Below are positions 54,909 to 64,000 of a DNA stretch of 64,000 bases, piece after piece. The stretch lies in assembly GCA_037501455.1 (NCBI GenBank), contig CM074863.1, positions 12,768,001 through 12,832,000 on the forward strand. Direction: 5' to 3'. Under the pieces are notes generated by a model that saw only the letters and a list, made by a program, of their open reading frames with translations, was not told the origin of the DNA and made no database searches. Made by a program: the position numbers and the translations under genes. The DNA is from Lantana camara (lineage: Eukaryota > Streptophyta > Magnoliopsida > Lamiales > Verbenaceae). Every line of letters begins with the position of its first letter. Positions within the stretch are counted from its first letter, which is position 1.

Positions 54909-55481
54909 CTAAGCCTCCCTAAGAGGGTAAGTTTGCAGTCCGCCCAAAGGAGCGGTAGTTTGAGTGGCTTGCCCAGAGGGGAAGTACATGGAATAGAATC
55001 TTTCCCATGCCCCCTGGACCGCCTGAATCTCACATTGGGCGTAAAGAGCCCTTAGTTGCTGAGAAGTTAGGGGAGGTAACTCCACTCCTTCAATCTCCCT
55101 GGGGATCACCACCGGGAGCTGGATCTGGCCGGCGTGATAGGGCTGAACCGACGGCATCATGACGGTGGGGGTGAGCGTGTATCCAGGCGGAGGCATCATG
55201 TAGTTCTGACCTCCTGGATTCACAGGGGTATGAACCCATTGAGTCTGAGGAGGCTGTGGAAGAGTGAGGAGAGAAACACCTCCAGCGGTGCTGGAGACGG
55301 GCGGCACCGGCGGCGCAAGTGGTGGAACTGAAGATTCGGCAAGGGGTGGCCCGCCTCCGGCAGGTGGTACTCCACTATCGGCGACGGAGGGAGGCAGTGC
55401 GCCGCCAGCTGCGGCGGAGGAAACAACAAGGTTGGCATCCTGAGAACCTCCTCCCACAGCTCCTGATCTTGTAGCTACCAT
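54909..55481 (-). CDS. Tat gag N-terminal extension
   Basis: 190 residues from MVATRSGAVGGGSQDANLVV, the first ATG after the primer binding site. It is Pro/Gly-rich (PPAGGGPPLAESSVPPLAPP) with GVELPPLTSQQLRALYAQCE near its end, and closes at REA-stop. The stop is TAG in the same frame as the 54833 frame, consistent with a CAG to TAG change. Confidence 0.75.
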   Translation of the reverse strand: MVATRSGAVGGGSQDANLVVSSAAAGGALPPSVADSGVPPAGGGPPLAESSVPPLAPPVPPVSSTAGGVSLLTLPQPPQTQWVHTPVNPGGQNYMMPPPGYTLTPTVMMPSVQPYHAGQIQLPVVIPREIEGVELPPLTSQQLRALYAQCEIQAVQGAWERFYSMYFPSGQATQTTAPLGGLQTYPLREA

Positions 55482-55570
55482 GGTTGAGAAGATTCTGGGT
55501 GTTCGCTTTTCAACTAGCAGAAGGAAAGAAATGGATTGAGAACTGGTATTCCCACAGACGGCGCCAAAAA

Positions 55571-56506
55571 TGATGGGTTCTGAATATGGGTACAGAGTCC
55601 GATCGCTTTAGAATTTGTTTAGGAGGGGAAGGCCAGTTGAGGTTCGCCGGAAAAGATGGAGGTTCTACCTCCTAGGACAAACACACAGACAAAGTCAGAA
55701 GGCCAAGCTGGGGGAACTGGGGGTGATTCCCAGTTTGGCTCTCCGACGCTCAAGTCAGATGAAGATCTGAAAGAGAAAATGTAAGCTGAGTAAGAAATTA
55801 CTGTAATGGAGGTTGCTTACAGAGATGGAGATGAAGACTCTTATTTATCGTTGAGTGTGAGAACCCGTAATTTTAGAATAATATTAGTTACAATAGATAT
55901 ATACATAAGAATATACCAATATTCCTTATTTAATTATCTTCTTTTATTATGTAACTATTTATTTATTTTACTTTTTTACTTAATAGATAAGATTAGCAAT
56001 AACAATCATTAGAATCGTGAGGAAGTGGGAATCTCTATTTGTGAAAACTAACTTATCGTAACCGACCCTCTTAAAACTTGGATAGTTATCAGATTTCTGC
56101 GGAGATATTATATTTCGAAAGGGTAAGAAAAGGGAGAAAAGGGAGGACTGCGTCTAGAAGACCTGAAGAAAAAGGACGGACCGTAAGAAGAAGAGATGAA
56201 GGAAAGAAAGAAGGGCGCGAGTTAATTGATCGGGGAGCGTTTGGAATTCGAAGTGATTTGTATTCAAGGTACTAGGTATTCCTTTGTTTAACTGCTGTAA
56301 AAAGGGGGATAATGGACAGAACATATATGTTCTAGTAATCCTTTATATAGATCCTTTAAAGGTTATAAAAAAAACGATTCCATCCGAGCGAAGGGATATT
56401 TAAAGGTTAAGACGACATGTGGTGTGTTTGGGTTAAACTACAAGACTAACATCAGAACACCTAGGTATTTAGATTACCGGCTCTTGTACAGCGGTTTAGT
56501 TCTAAC

Positions 56507-56542
<36 letters not shown>

Positions 56543-58705
56543 TGTAGGTATGGTAATAACTATGATTATAAGTGCCTCACTAACAGTGACGCTAAACTTG
56601 GTTCTTGAGAGTATTAGTGGGTCTTGGTAGGAGTATTAATTTGTTCAGGTAAGAATTGGATCTGCATTGATATTTACGTCCAAGAAACCGACCCGATTAT
56701 AAGAGGTTTACAAATAATCTAGTGTACTGGTAGCATTATAACTCTAGTTGGTGGGTATATTAGTATTAGTATAATGTTTATTAGCAAAGTGGGAGGTAAA
56801 TCTTGTACTAACTTCGGACAACACCCCATAAATGCACTAATGTAATTATATTCTAATTATGGACGTTTTTTTTATTTTTCCACTTAGATTGTATCATGTG
56901 GTACTACATATATTAATAGGTATAGCAAGTTACAACCATTTTAAGCATCCACGTACAATTTTGTAGATTTAATAATAAAAGGGTACCATCTCAGTAACAA
57001 TGGCATGATAATCTTGGTCACGAGATTTAAATTTCAGAGTTACAGTAACTTAATTCTAACACTAGCGTCACAGGGTATCGGGACTAAATTATTATAGTTA
57101 GCCTTTTGCGATTAGTTATATTATTGAGATCCGTTATTACCTTGTGGATAGATTCGGTAGATCAGAGTAGAGCTGTGCCCGCAAGACCTTTAAGATTAAG
57201 AAGTTGACAGATTCGAGGTAAGTGGTTTCTTCCTTCTATGTTTTTCTAAATTTGTTTTATAAAAACTGTATATCTTATTTTAAAAATGTAATTTCCTTAT
57301 ATAAAACCAGGATTTGAGCATGATATGTGTGACTGCATTATGTGAACTAAATATGAAGTTGTTTGTAAGCTCATGGTATGAATGCATGATTTATACTAAG
57401 TAGGTCTTATGCTATGAGGTCTTATGCTCTGAACTATTGGAAACCGAATTGGTAGGGGCTAGTTCCGCATTATTGTATTGACCCGGCCACGGGTGTTACA
57501 GTGGCATTATTGTACTGACCCGGCCACGGGTGTTACAGTGGCATTATTGACCCGGCTACGGGAGTGACAGTAGCAATTCTGGACCCACCTAACGGGGTCG
57601 TAGTTAGGACTTGATCAAGTTAAGCCAATTAGGAACCGAAAGTTCACGAGCATAAACTTAAGCGTCTTTATATGTTCAGTTTATTATTTCAAGTGCTGAA
57701 ATGTCTGAGAAGTTATTTGAAAAGTATGATATTGCTTGAAACTGCTTGTGATGATATATATATTGTAACTTGCTCAAATCCGATAGAGGGTCAAGAGACT
57801 ACTTACTGAGCTAGTGTCGCTCATACCACCCTTACAATCTTTTGCAGAGAATAAGTTAGAGGACGCTGGGGAGGAGTACTTTGGGGACTAACCAAACGCC
57901 AACTCTTCAAGTAGATTAGGGATTTCAGTTTATATTCTTATATCTTTTCATGAACAGTTAGGAGCAGAGTTATGCTCGAGACAAGGATGTAAGAAGTGTA
58001 ATAGTTAGAATTTCTCCGTTGCACTGTTTTAAGAGTTGGTTTAAGTATTTTTTAGTTGGGATTTTAGTCGTTCTGATTATCGAGGCTTAGTGTCCTTGAG
58101 TCTTTCAGGGCTCAGGGGCACTGCCGTGTTGCTACCCGGAAATGGGGCGTGACATTGAGGGTCAGGGACCCTTTAGTCATTTGCATCGTGTGGTCCTGGC
58201 CGAATGTTGCCCTAACACGTGGAGTTGCGAGAGAAACCTAGGAGGAATATTCTCTGCAAAAGCTGGTGAAAGGTGGTGTTGGCAACAGTGGTAGGTGCGC
58301 GGGCATGTACGATGTGTCAGAGAGCCGTTTGGGGAGTTGGTAACGAGGGCTAGAGAGCACGCTCGTTGTCAACTAAAGCCTTGGTGGCCAAGGAATCCGC
58401 TAGGGGATGTGGGCCAGGGCTTGTGTAAGGAGGTGGAGTGGAAGCCTCCCTGAGGGAGTGTAGCGCTTGAAGAGGGCTTCCCTTGGTTGATTGAGACGTT
58501 GGCCATGTAGCGGGAATGGCGCTCGTGAGAGAGCGGTCACGTTGATCATGTGTATACGTAATAGAGTTGACGCGTGTCTTTGAAGAATGCTGGCGCTTAG
58601 AGGGTTTCAGTGCTCGTGCATGACCACCGTAATCGCAGGACAGGTGTCGTCATCTTTGAAGTGCCACGTGTCCAAACGTGGGACGAGCGCATTTTGACCC
58701 CATCA
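55571..58705 (-). repeat. Tat 5' LTR interrupted by a solo LTR
   Basis: LTR sequence at 55571-55855 and 58155-58705 (about 836 bp in total) equals 42013-42843. Between them lies a 2299-bp insertion with TSD TTGAG. Minus-strand ends are TGATGGGGTC...AACCCATCA. The primer binding site TGGCGCCGTCTGTGGG begins five nt inward of 55571; its first nine bases match the tRNA-Asp 3' end used by relatives. Confidence 0.9.
55856..58154 (+). mobile_element. Solo LTR (Gypsy-type) inside the Tat 5' LTR
   Basis: TGTGAGAACCCGTAATTTT...GGGGCGTGACA, flanked by TTGAG at 55851-55855 and 58155-58159. No internal region is present. It contains an AT microsatellite (56511-56538) and about 2.5 tandem units of GACCCGGCCACGGGTGTTAC at 57475-57570. 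The ends resemble Tekay/Del-type LTRs. Confidence 0.85.
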
Positions 58706-58870
58706 CTTGGTTCGACCAGATTCTAACCAATCAAATAGCAAGTGTAATACACTTTTGATTAGTCATTTTTCTTAATTATATTTTCCATCAAATACACAAC
58801 AAAAATAAAACACTCAAATACACTTGTCATTTTATTGGTCATTTTCCCTAAATTTTTCACTAACTATACG

Positions 58871-59040
58871 CTATGATGCACGGACACTTCTAAAAATATC
58901 ATTTTGCCGTGTCGTGTCGGACACTCGTGTCCGACACCGTGTCCGACACTCCTTACGTGGGAAATTCAAGAAAAAATTCGTGTCGCCGTATCCGTGTCGT
59001 GTCGTGTCCTTGTCGCCGTGTCCGTGTCCGTGCATCATAG
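58871..59040. mobile_element. 170-bp hAT-type MITE with perfect TIRs
   Basis: CTATGATGCACGGACAC at 58871 and its exact reverse complement ending at 59040 form 17-bp TIRs. Perfect 8-bp TSDs ACTATACG lie at 58863-58870 and 59041-59048. The interior is built of GTGTCCGACAC/CGTGTCCGTGTC-like motifs in both orientations. It is inserted in the larger MITE that also hosts the Tat element. Confidence 0.9.
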
Positions 59041-59296
59041 ACTATACGTCAAGTGTAAAATACTCATCCCGTTATTACACTGATTTGGCCGAGACAAGCT
59101 CGAGCTAGAATTGCCCTTGTGTGTGTATGGGTTCGTGTTGTACATGATTCAACCTTTTTTATAAAAAAAAAAATTCAAACTGGGAAGATTAAAATTAGAC
59201 AGTCAAATCAAAAAATACAAAGTGCGCAGCATGAGTTGGAATATCATGAGAATCTATGCAAGTCGAAGCTGGATTTTTAGCTAGCGATATTTATTA

Positions 59297-59684
59297 GGGA
59301 TAATTATATCCAACTACCCTTAGGTTTGGCCTAATTACAACTCAATCCCTCTTCTTTGTATATTTACAATGTAATCTCTAAACTTTACATTCCGTTTGAG
59401 GTCCTTGACGTCTGTTAGGGTTCCGTTAGGTTGGTTAGTTGTCCTTCCTAAATTGCATCTGAATTTATTACAAATACATCCCTACAGTTTCTTTTTAATA
59501 ACAAAATGATCCCTGTTCTTTTTGGAATTTCGGAAGGACAATCAATCAACTTAATGGAACTCTAACGGACGTCAGGGACCTCAAACGGAATGTAAAGTTT
59601 AGGGATTACATGGTAAACACATAAAAAATAGGGATTGAATTATAATTTATGTCAAATATAAAGGTAGTTGGGTATAATTTTCCC
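59297..59684. mobile_element. Mutator-type foldback MITE, 388 bp
   Basis: Perfect 9-bp TSDs TATTTATTA lie at 59288-59296 and 59685-59693. Arms of about 150 bp (GGGATAATTATATCCAACTA... and ...TAGTTGGGTATAATTTTCCC) are inverted, including the conserved TTACATTCCGTTTGAGGTCC / GGACCTCAAACGGAATGTAA pair. No coding capacity. Confidence 0.85.
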
Positions 59685-59699
59685 TATTTATTATTATTC

Positions 59700-61010
59700 T
59701 GCGGTGGACGGAAATTTTCAATTCTTTTCATATATTTCGCTTTCTTTCTATGCATATATCTGAGCAAGCAAGAACATTTACCTTTTTATTCATTATTTTT
59801 TTCTATAATTAAATGTCTTTCTACTGAGGCATACGAAGTTACAAAATAAAACAAAATGCATTAACCTACCCGGCCCGGCCCATTTTGTGATGGATTGCGG
59901 ATATCTTCTAAATTCATCATTTTTGTGATGAATGCTCACTTATTTCCATTTAACCTTGAAAAAATTGCAAATGTAATATACCAACTCGATCAATTCAATA
60001 TTTTGGTACATAATTTCATTTTCATTGACAATTTAAGATTATACATTTAAAATCAAGCAATTTAATTCACATTTTTTTTTTACTGAAAACTGATTTTGCC
60101 GCCACATGTAAAACCGGATTAGATTCCCAGTAGATAAAATCGAGTTCGGATCAAAAAGTACATTAAAATTGCATGATTTTTAAGAAAGAAAAAAGAACAG
60201 TGAAAAAAACAAAAAAAAGAGAACTTAAAAGAAAAACAAGTGGAAAACCTTGAAGATAAATAGATAATCCTCTACTTGTGGACTCTTTTTGTGGAGAATC
60301 AAGAACCACAACTGAGAGCGTGTTTACTTTTACAGATAATAGATACAGATAATAGATATTTGTGATATATAACCGATATCTACTTGTATTTACATTGCAT
60401 GTGTGAAAGCCTGTAGGATAGACTCTGGCCTATGAGATTTGCGTGTTTTATTGAGATATAGATCACACGCCAAAAAGGCATGTGATAGATCACGAGAATT
60501 ATGACATGCTACACAAAATTACCAATATATCAATCTTTTCACAGAATTTACAAAAGAATTGTCACTTATATCTATTTTTCCTCCCACGTTCTGAAATATT
60601 TTTTTGGAGAAATTTCTCTTTCATCTATTCTCTTCTCAAGATTTTATAAAAGATTCTATTTGATTCTATAATAGATTTTATTTTCATCTATTTTCTTCTC
60701 AAGATTTTATTTTCTTCTCTCCAAATTGATCAAGTTCTTTTATTTTTATTTTATAATTATAGAAAATTTTAAATAGGAACGTGAATTATTAAAAAGTTAA
60801 AACATGATGAACCACAAAATAATTTTAAAAATTGAGACGAAACTCCTCCAAAAAAAATAAAAAATAATACCATCTCCTAATTTATTTATTTTTTTCACTT
60901 TACACCCTCTCACTTAATATAATGCATTTTTTAAAGATTTAATCAAGCTGCAAAGAGATTATGATATTAAAATATTTGAGACGGTGCAATGAATTCTCAA
61001 ATCAAAATGA
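59700..61010. other. Intergenic AT-rich stretch
   Basis: No exons, RNA genes or element ends recognised. Repeated CTATTTTCTTCTCAAGATTTTA-like phrases at 60625-60720 form a short imperfect tandem repeat. Confidence 0.45.
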
Positions 61011-61011
61011 A

Positions 61012-61246
61012 AAGGGAGATCTCTATTTTGTGACTACAAAACTCTATTTTTGTAAAAGTTAAGAATAAAAAATAATTTAAATAAATTGAGGGTAAATAAG
61101 TAATTTAATTCTATCATGCGTTAACTACCCATAAAAGTAAACAACAAATTAAACGTAAACATGAATTGATGACATATATTGACATGATTAGTAAATATGA
61201 GTATGTCTACTATCACAAACATTTGATATCCTTACATGCATTATCA
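61012..61246. repeat. Dispersed repeat, copy 2
   Basis: Collinear with 10770-11003: GAGATCTCTATTTTGTGACTACAAAACTC to ACAAACATTTGATATCCTTACATG. By eye about 90% identical with small indels. No gene lies next to this copy. Confidence 0.7.
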
Positions 61247-61371
61247 CTACATAAAAAGTAAACGAGCCCTGATAAGTTTAAGGACTGTTCCATGTTGACC
61301 GCATGGATGGAGTCAAGAGGGAACGTGGGGTGGCCAGTGGCCTCAATTCCCACTAAATTTTGAAAATTTTA

Positions 61372-61377
<6 letters not shown>

Positions 61378-61412
<35 letters not shown>
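61378..61412. repeat. AT dinucleotide microsatellite
   Basis: About 17 TA units in intergenic DNA. Confidence 0.85.
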
Positions 61413-61416
<4 letters not shown>

Positions 61417-62029
61417 AAATATTTATAATTTTGTCACCTCAAATTAAAATTTTTACTACTTTTATTTTTGATATTTTAATTTTTGCCCCCTATATATTAA
61501 ATCCTAATTTTGTCTCTAATTGACCGGAGATGCATGCATGGTTGGGTTTGGAAGCTGATTGCATGATGTTCATGGTCACGAAAACGTCGAAAAGGGTAAG
61601 TTGTATATACGAAAACTAGAGTAGTTGACCGCGCAATGCATGGTAAATTATTCCCAGTAAATTATGCCCGTTAATATAGTTAAAACTGTGCCCGTTAATA
61701 TACAAAATTCTTAAAGAGGAGTATAGAAGAACAAAGTTTGTTCAACTTGACCATCTCAACCAAGTACACAGTAGCAATTTGAAAGAATAAAAGAACAAAA
61801 ATGGAGGAAAGTACAATTCAACCAAATATACAGTAACAATATGAGAGTGTGTAAAAGCAGAAATGGAGAAAGACCCAGTTAAGGTTGTAATTGAACTAAC
61901 ATCAGAAGCCTTGCAATATTTACAAGTCCAAAATTTCACAAATAACTATTCCAAACTTATATCTAACTAATGCCCTTTATGAGGTTATGAAATATGTTTC
62001 TCGAACGTGAAATACATTTTCCATTAAGC

Positions 62030-62788
62030 TCATGTCCGGACTATATATAATAGCTTGTACTTGAGTTTCCTGTCAGAAAATTTGAAATGAGGAAGAGACC
62101 TACAAAGTGATTCTGAAACATATCAACTAAAGTATATAGAAGATGCACTTACATCTTTGTCAATGAACAAGAGTTTTTTATACTTCTTAGGGCTTGATTG
62201 AGATTGGAGAGGACTGAGTTTTAATTTCAGCAATTGGGAGAAGGGTTCGATACATTTTTCTTTATGCTGCAAATATCATGAAAAAGATCACAAAAATCTT
62301 GAAAATAAATTGAAATAATCAGTTTTGTGGTCATGGAGAAAGAAAATTTTAAATAAATGGGTGCAACAGTAACCTATGTATATCTCCTCTTAAACTTATA
62401 TATTATAAGAGAACCGATTTGGTTCAAGGTTTCGATATCACTAACTAAGGAATGGAAACTCATATGAAATAAAACTTAAAACGGCTATACCACAAATAAC
62501 CTTTATAGTAATTCCAGCACAGAAGCAAAAGCCCTTGATGATTAAAGAAACTACCATCAAGCAGATGAAGGTACGAGCAATTGATTTAAAGATTAATAAT
62601 AATACCATCACATGCTGTATTTTTCAGTTGCCATCAGTGGAAAAATTAAACAGGCATGTGATCAATTAATTAAACAAAAACAAGAATTCATATGAAGTTT
62701 GTATTTATAAACAATTTGAATGCATGCATGGATAGACTCGTGACACATACCTTCCACAGGTCCAAAGTAAGATCGGTGTCATCAATAC
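62030..62788 (-). CDS. Unidentified multi-exon candidate, three 3' exons
   Basis: On the minus strand three segments bounded by consensus splice sites share phase: 62788-62751 (ends DLTLDLWK, donor GTATGTG), 62268-62153 (KEKCIEPFSQLLKLKNSVLS..., acceptor TTTGCAG, donor GTAAGT), and 62099-62030 (SLPHFKFSDRKLKYKLLYIV, acceptor TTTGTAG, ending in TGA at 62032-62030). Together they give about 75 codons without a stop. I do not recognise the family. Upstream exons were not secured in 62800-64000. It could be the 3' end of a gene entering from the right, or chance. Confidence 0.3.
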
Positions 62789-62799
62789 CTGCACAGGCG

Positions 62800-64000
62800 A
62801 AACAAAGTCCAGAAGTTAATACAATATGCAAATGCAGAAACGTACAACACTACAATAATTAAATTCAAGTCTTGAACAAATAAAGCTCACAGTACATGTA
62901 ATGGAAAATAATGTAGAATAGTTCAAAAGTGAATACATCATATTCATTCACCCCGTCAACCGATAGAATCAGCTTGAGCATCCAGACACAAAGCACATAT
63001 TAAAGATTAAATAATATTTTCAAGTGTGTAGAAAATTAAAGCTCATGTGAGATGAATTTAAGGTAAAAATGTATGCTTGGATTAATACAAACTTTACCAC
63101 ACACTGATCAAACGTAACCCTCGGAACATCAAAATACTAATTTACTAAAGCTTTAGCTAACAATTGCATATTTTTCCACCTTGTTTCATATACAGAAAAA
63201 ACAAGAAAACGATCTTATTCAAAGTCTAAAGCAGAATTCAGTTCCAGAGCCGCACAGAACTTCTCATAATTGACCACAAAAGGTAACCAACTAAAGTACA
63301 AAAACTGAAAAATCAAATGGGTAGGTAGGGAATCACTGAATTACACCCAAGTTATTAACCAAAAATATGATAAAAATGACAAAATGAGAAAATCAATTGA
63401 AAAAGAATGAGCACACTTGCATAAAGGCCATAATGATGTTATTAGGGTCAAATAATTGTCATTCAACTCATTAACTAATACTATTATCGGGAGAAATTTA
63501 TTCAACATTTGACGAAAGTTGTATTTCAGCTTCAGCTTCAGCTTCTGGAATCACAAAAATCAACTCAGTTTGCATAAAGCAACCCAAAACATGTACCCAA
63601 ACGGATTAAACTTTAACAGAACTAAAATTACCAAACATCGTACACTTCAGAGAAAAATGATATACATTTTTGGGGAATATTTCAAGAGTTCTACTCCTTC
63701 AAAGTTCATCAAAACAAGTCTTAACAAAAGCAGCATAGATCAGATTGTAGAAGTGCCTGTTGTATGTATACCACATACTATGCATACGAAAGCAAGACGG
63801 AAAAGGGCTTCTCAAAAATCTCATTTACATGTAGCATGTATCAATTGTACTGTCAGTAGCTCCTGAAAAAGACGAGAACAAAAGCAGCAAAAAATGATTT
63901 AGCTGTAGACGAATAAAATTTTGGTCTTACTGTAATAACTGGGAAATTGAACTGGCCCAACCTCGTGACATAACAGCTAAACTTAAAAAGTTTGTAACTA
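62800..64000. other. AT-rich stretch, probably intronic or intergenic
   Basis: Candidate splice signals exist on the minus strand (for example an acceptor near 63877 and GTAAAT near 63840), but no coding segment could be tied to a family. The plus-strand frame at 63519-63866 shows no family features. Confidence 0.35.

Larger units (their letters stand above)
42013..58705 (-). mobile_element. Tat-lineage Gypsy retrotransposon with antisense gene
   Basis: LTR ends TGATG...CATCA and TSD CTTGG on both sides. On the minus strand the order is 5' LTR (58705-55571, with an inserted solo LTR), primer binding site starting TGGCGCCGT directly after the LTR, gag-protease, RT, dual-type RNase H and integrase to 49330, then a 3' region with tandem repeats, an antisense gene, and the 3' LTR. 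Archaeal-type RNase H plus an extra antisense ORF between pol and the 3' LTR are Tat-lineage traits. The LTRs differ at roughly 2% of positions by eye. Pol and the antisense gene both carry nonsense codons, so the copy is defective. Confidence 0.92.
41991..59116. mobile_element. MITE split by the Tat element and by a smaller hAT MITE
   Basis: Pieces 41991-42012 and 58706-59116 belong to one element related to the MITE at 30277-30446: left end AGAAATTCTAATTC, right end GCTCGAGCTAGAATTGCCC, with the shared motifs CTTGGTTCGACC and TTATTGGTCATTTTCCC. The Tat element entered at CTTGG (duplicated at 42008-42012 and 58706-58710). A 170-bp hAT MITE entered at ACTATACG. The flanks TATGTGTAT and TGTGTGTAT suggest its own, slightly mutated, 9-bp TSD. 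Confidence 0.65.

Noticed and set aside
61616..61640. Possible second Helitron end (CTAG near a GC-rich stem)
   Set aside because: The stem is only about three base pairs, too weak to call.

Overview
This is a window of nuclear DNA from a flowering plant, most likely a eudicot. The evidence is short exons with GT-AG introns, plant-type gene families (an At2g33490-like BAR protein, a receptor-like cytoplasmic kinase, a pectin methylesterase) and a dense load of plant LTR retrotransposons, Mutator-, hAT- and CACTA-type DNA elements and MITEs. Nothing is prokaryotic. Species or order cannot be fixed from the sequence.

Layout. 1-315 is the start of a Copia gag on the minus strand, with its leader and a diverged Tat-type LTR up to about 1850. 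About 3650-7870 and 11010-13940 are two direct copies of one intergenic segment. They bracket an intact nine-exon BAR-family gene (8245-10653, plus). The left copy holds a decayed Copia 3' half and a GC-rich repeat. The right copy holds a 1.8-kb terminal-inverted-repeat element with a tRNA-Ala-like gene inside. 14-18 kb is AT-rich, with a Mutator-type foldback and two copies of a TATA-containing promoter block.

A minus-strand kinase locus spans 18293-30945. Its six exons join without a frame break, except for an 8-bp duplication just after the expected start codon. The active-site Lys, the HRD Asp and the DFG Asp are all replaced. Intron 4 holds a young Copia element (18833-29086, 192-bp LTRs, TSD TCTAT), which itself holds an even younger gag-only Gypsy element (21500-27331, TSD ACGAA).

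From 31.6 to 37.8 kb come a paralogous kinase fragment and a broken pectin methylesterase whose introns hold CACTA, hAT and Helitron-like pieces. At 37830-41751 is a Mutator-like element with a perfect 9-bp TSD; its left arm holds a 2.2-kb solo LTR. At 41991-59116 is a MITE split by a 16.7-kb Tat-lineage Gypsy element on the minus strand. That element carries two other solo LTRs and a separate antisense gene with its own TATA box, intron and poly(A) signal. 59.3-64 kb is mostly intergenic, with one more Mutator-type MITE and a few unidentified minus-strand exons.

The host genes do not form one pathway. The strongest link between them is that the BAR gene and the kinase pseudogene begin with homologous first exons ending in the same intron phase, which points to exon sharing or shuffling. 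Insertion order can be read from the TSDs. The youngest events appear to be the gag-only Gypsy element and its Copia host, whose LTR pairs are almost identical.
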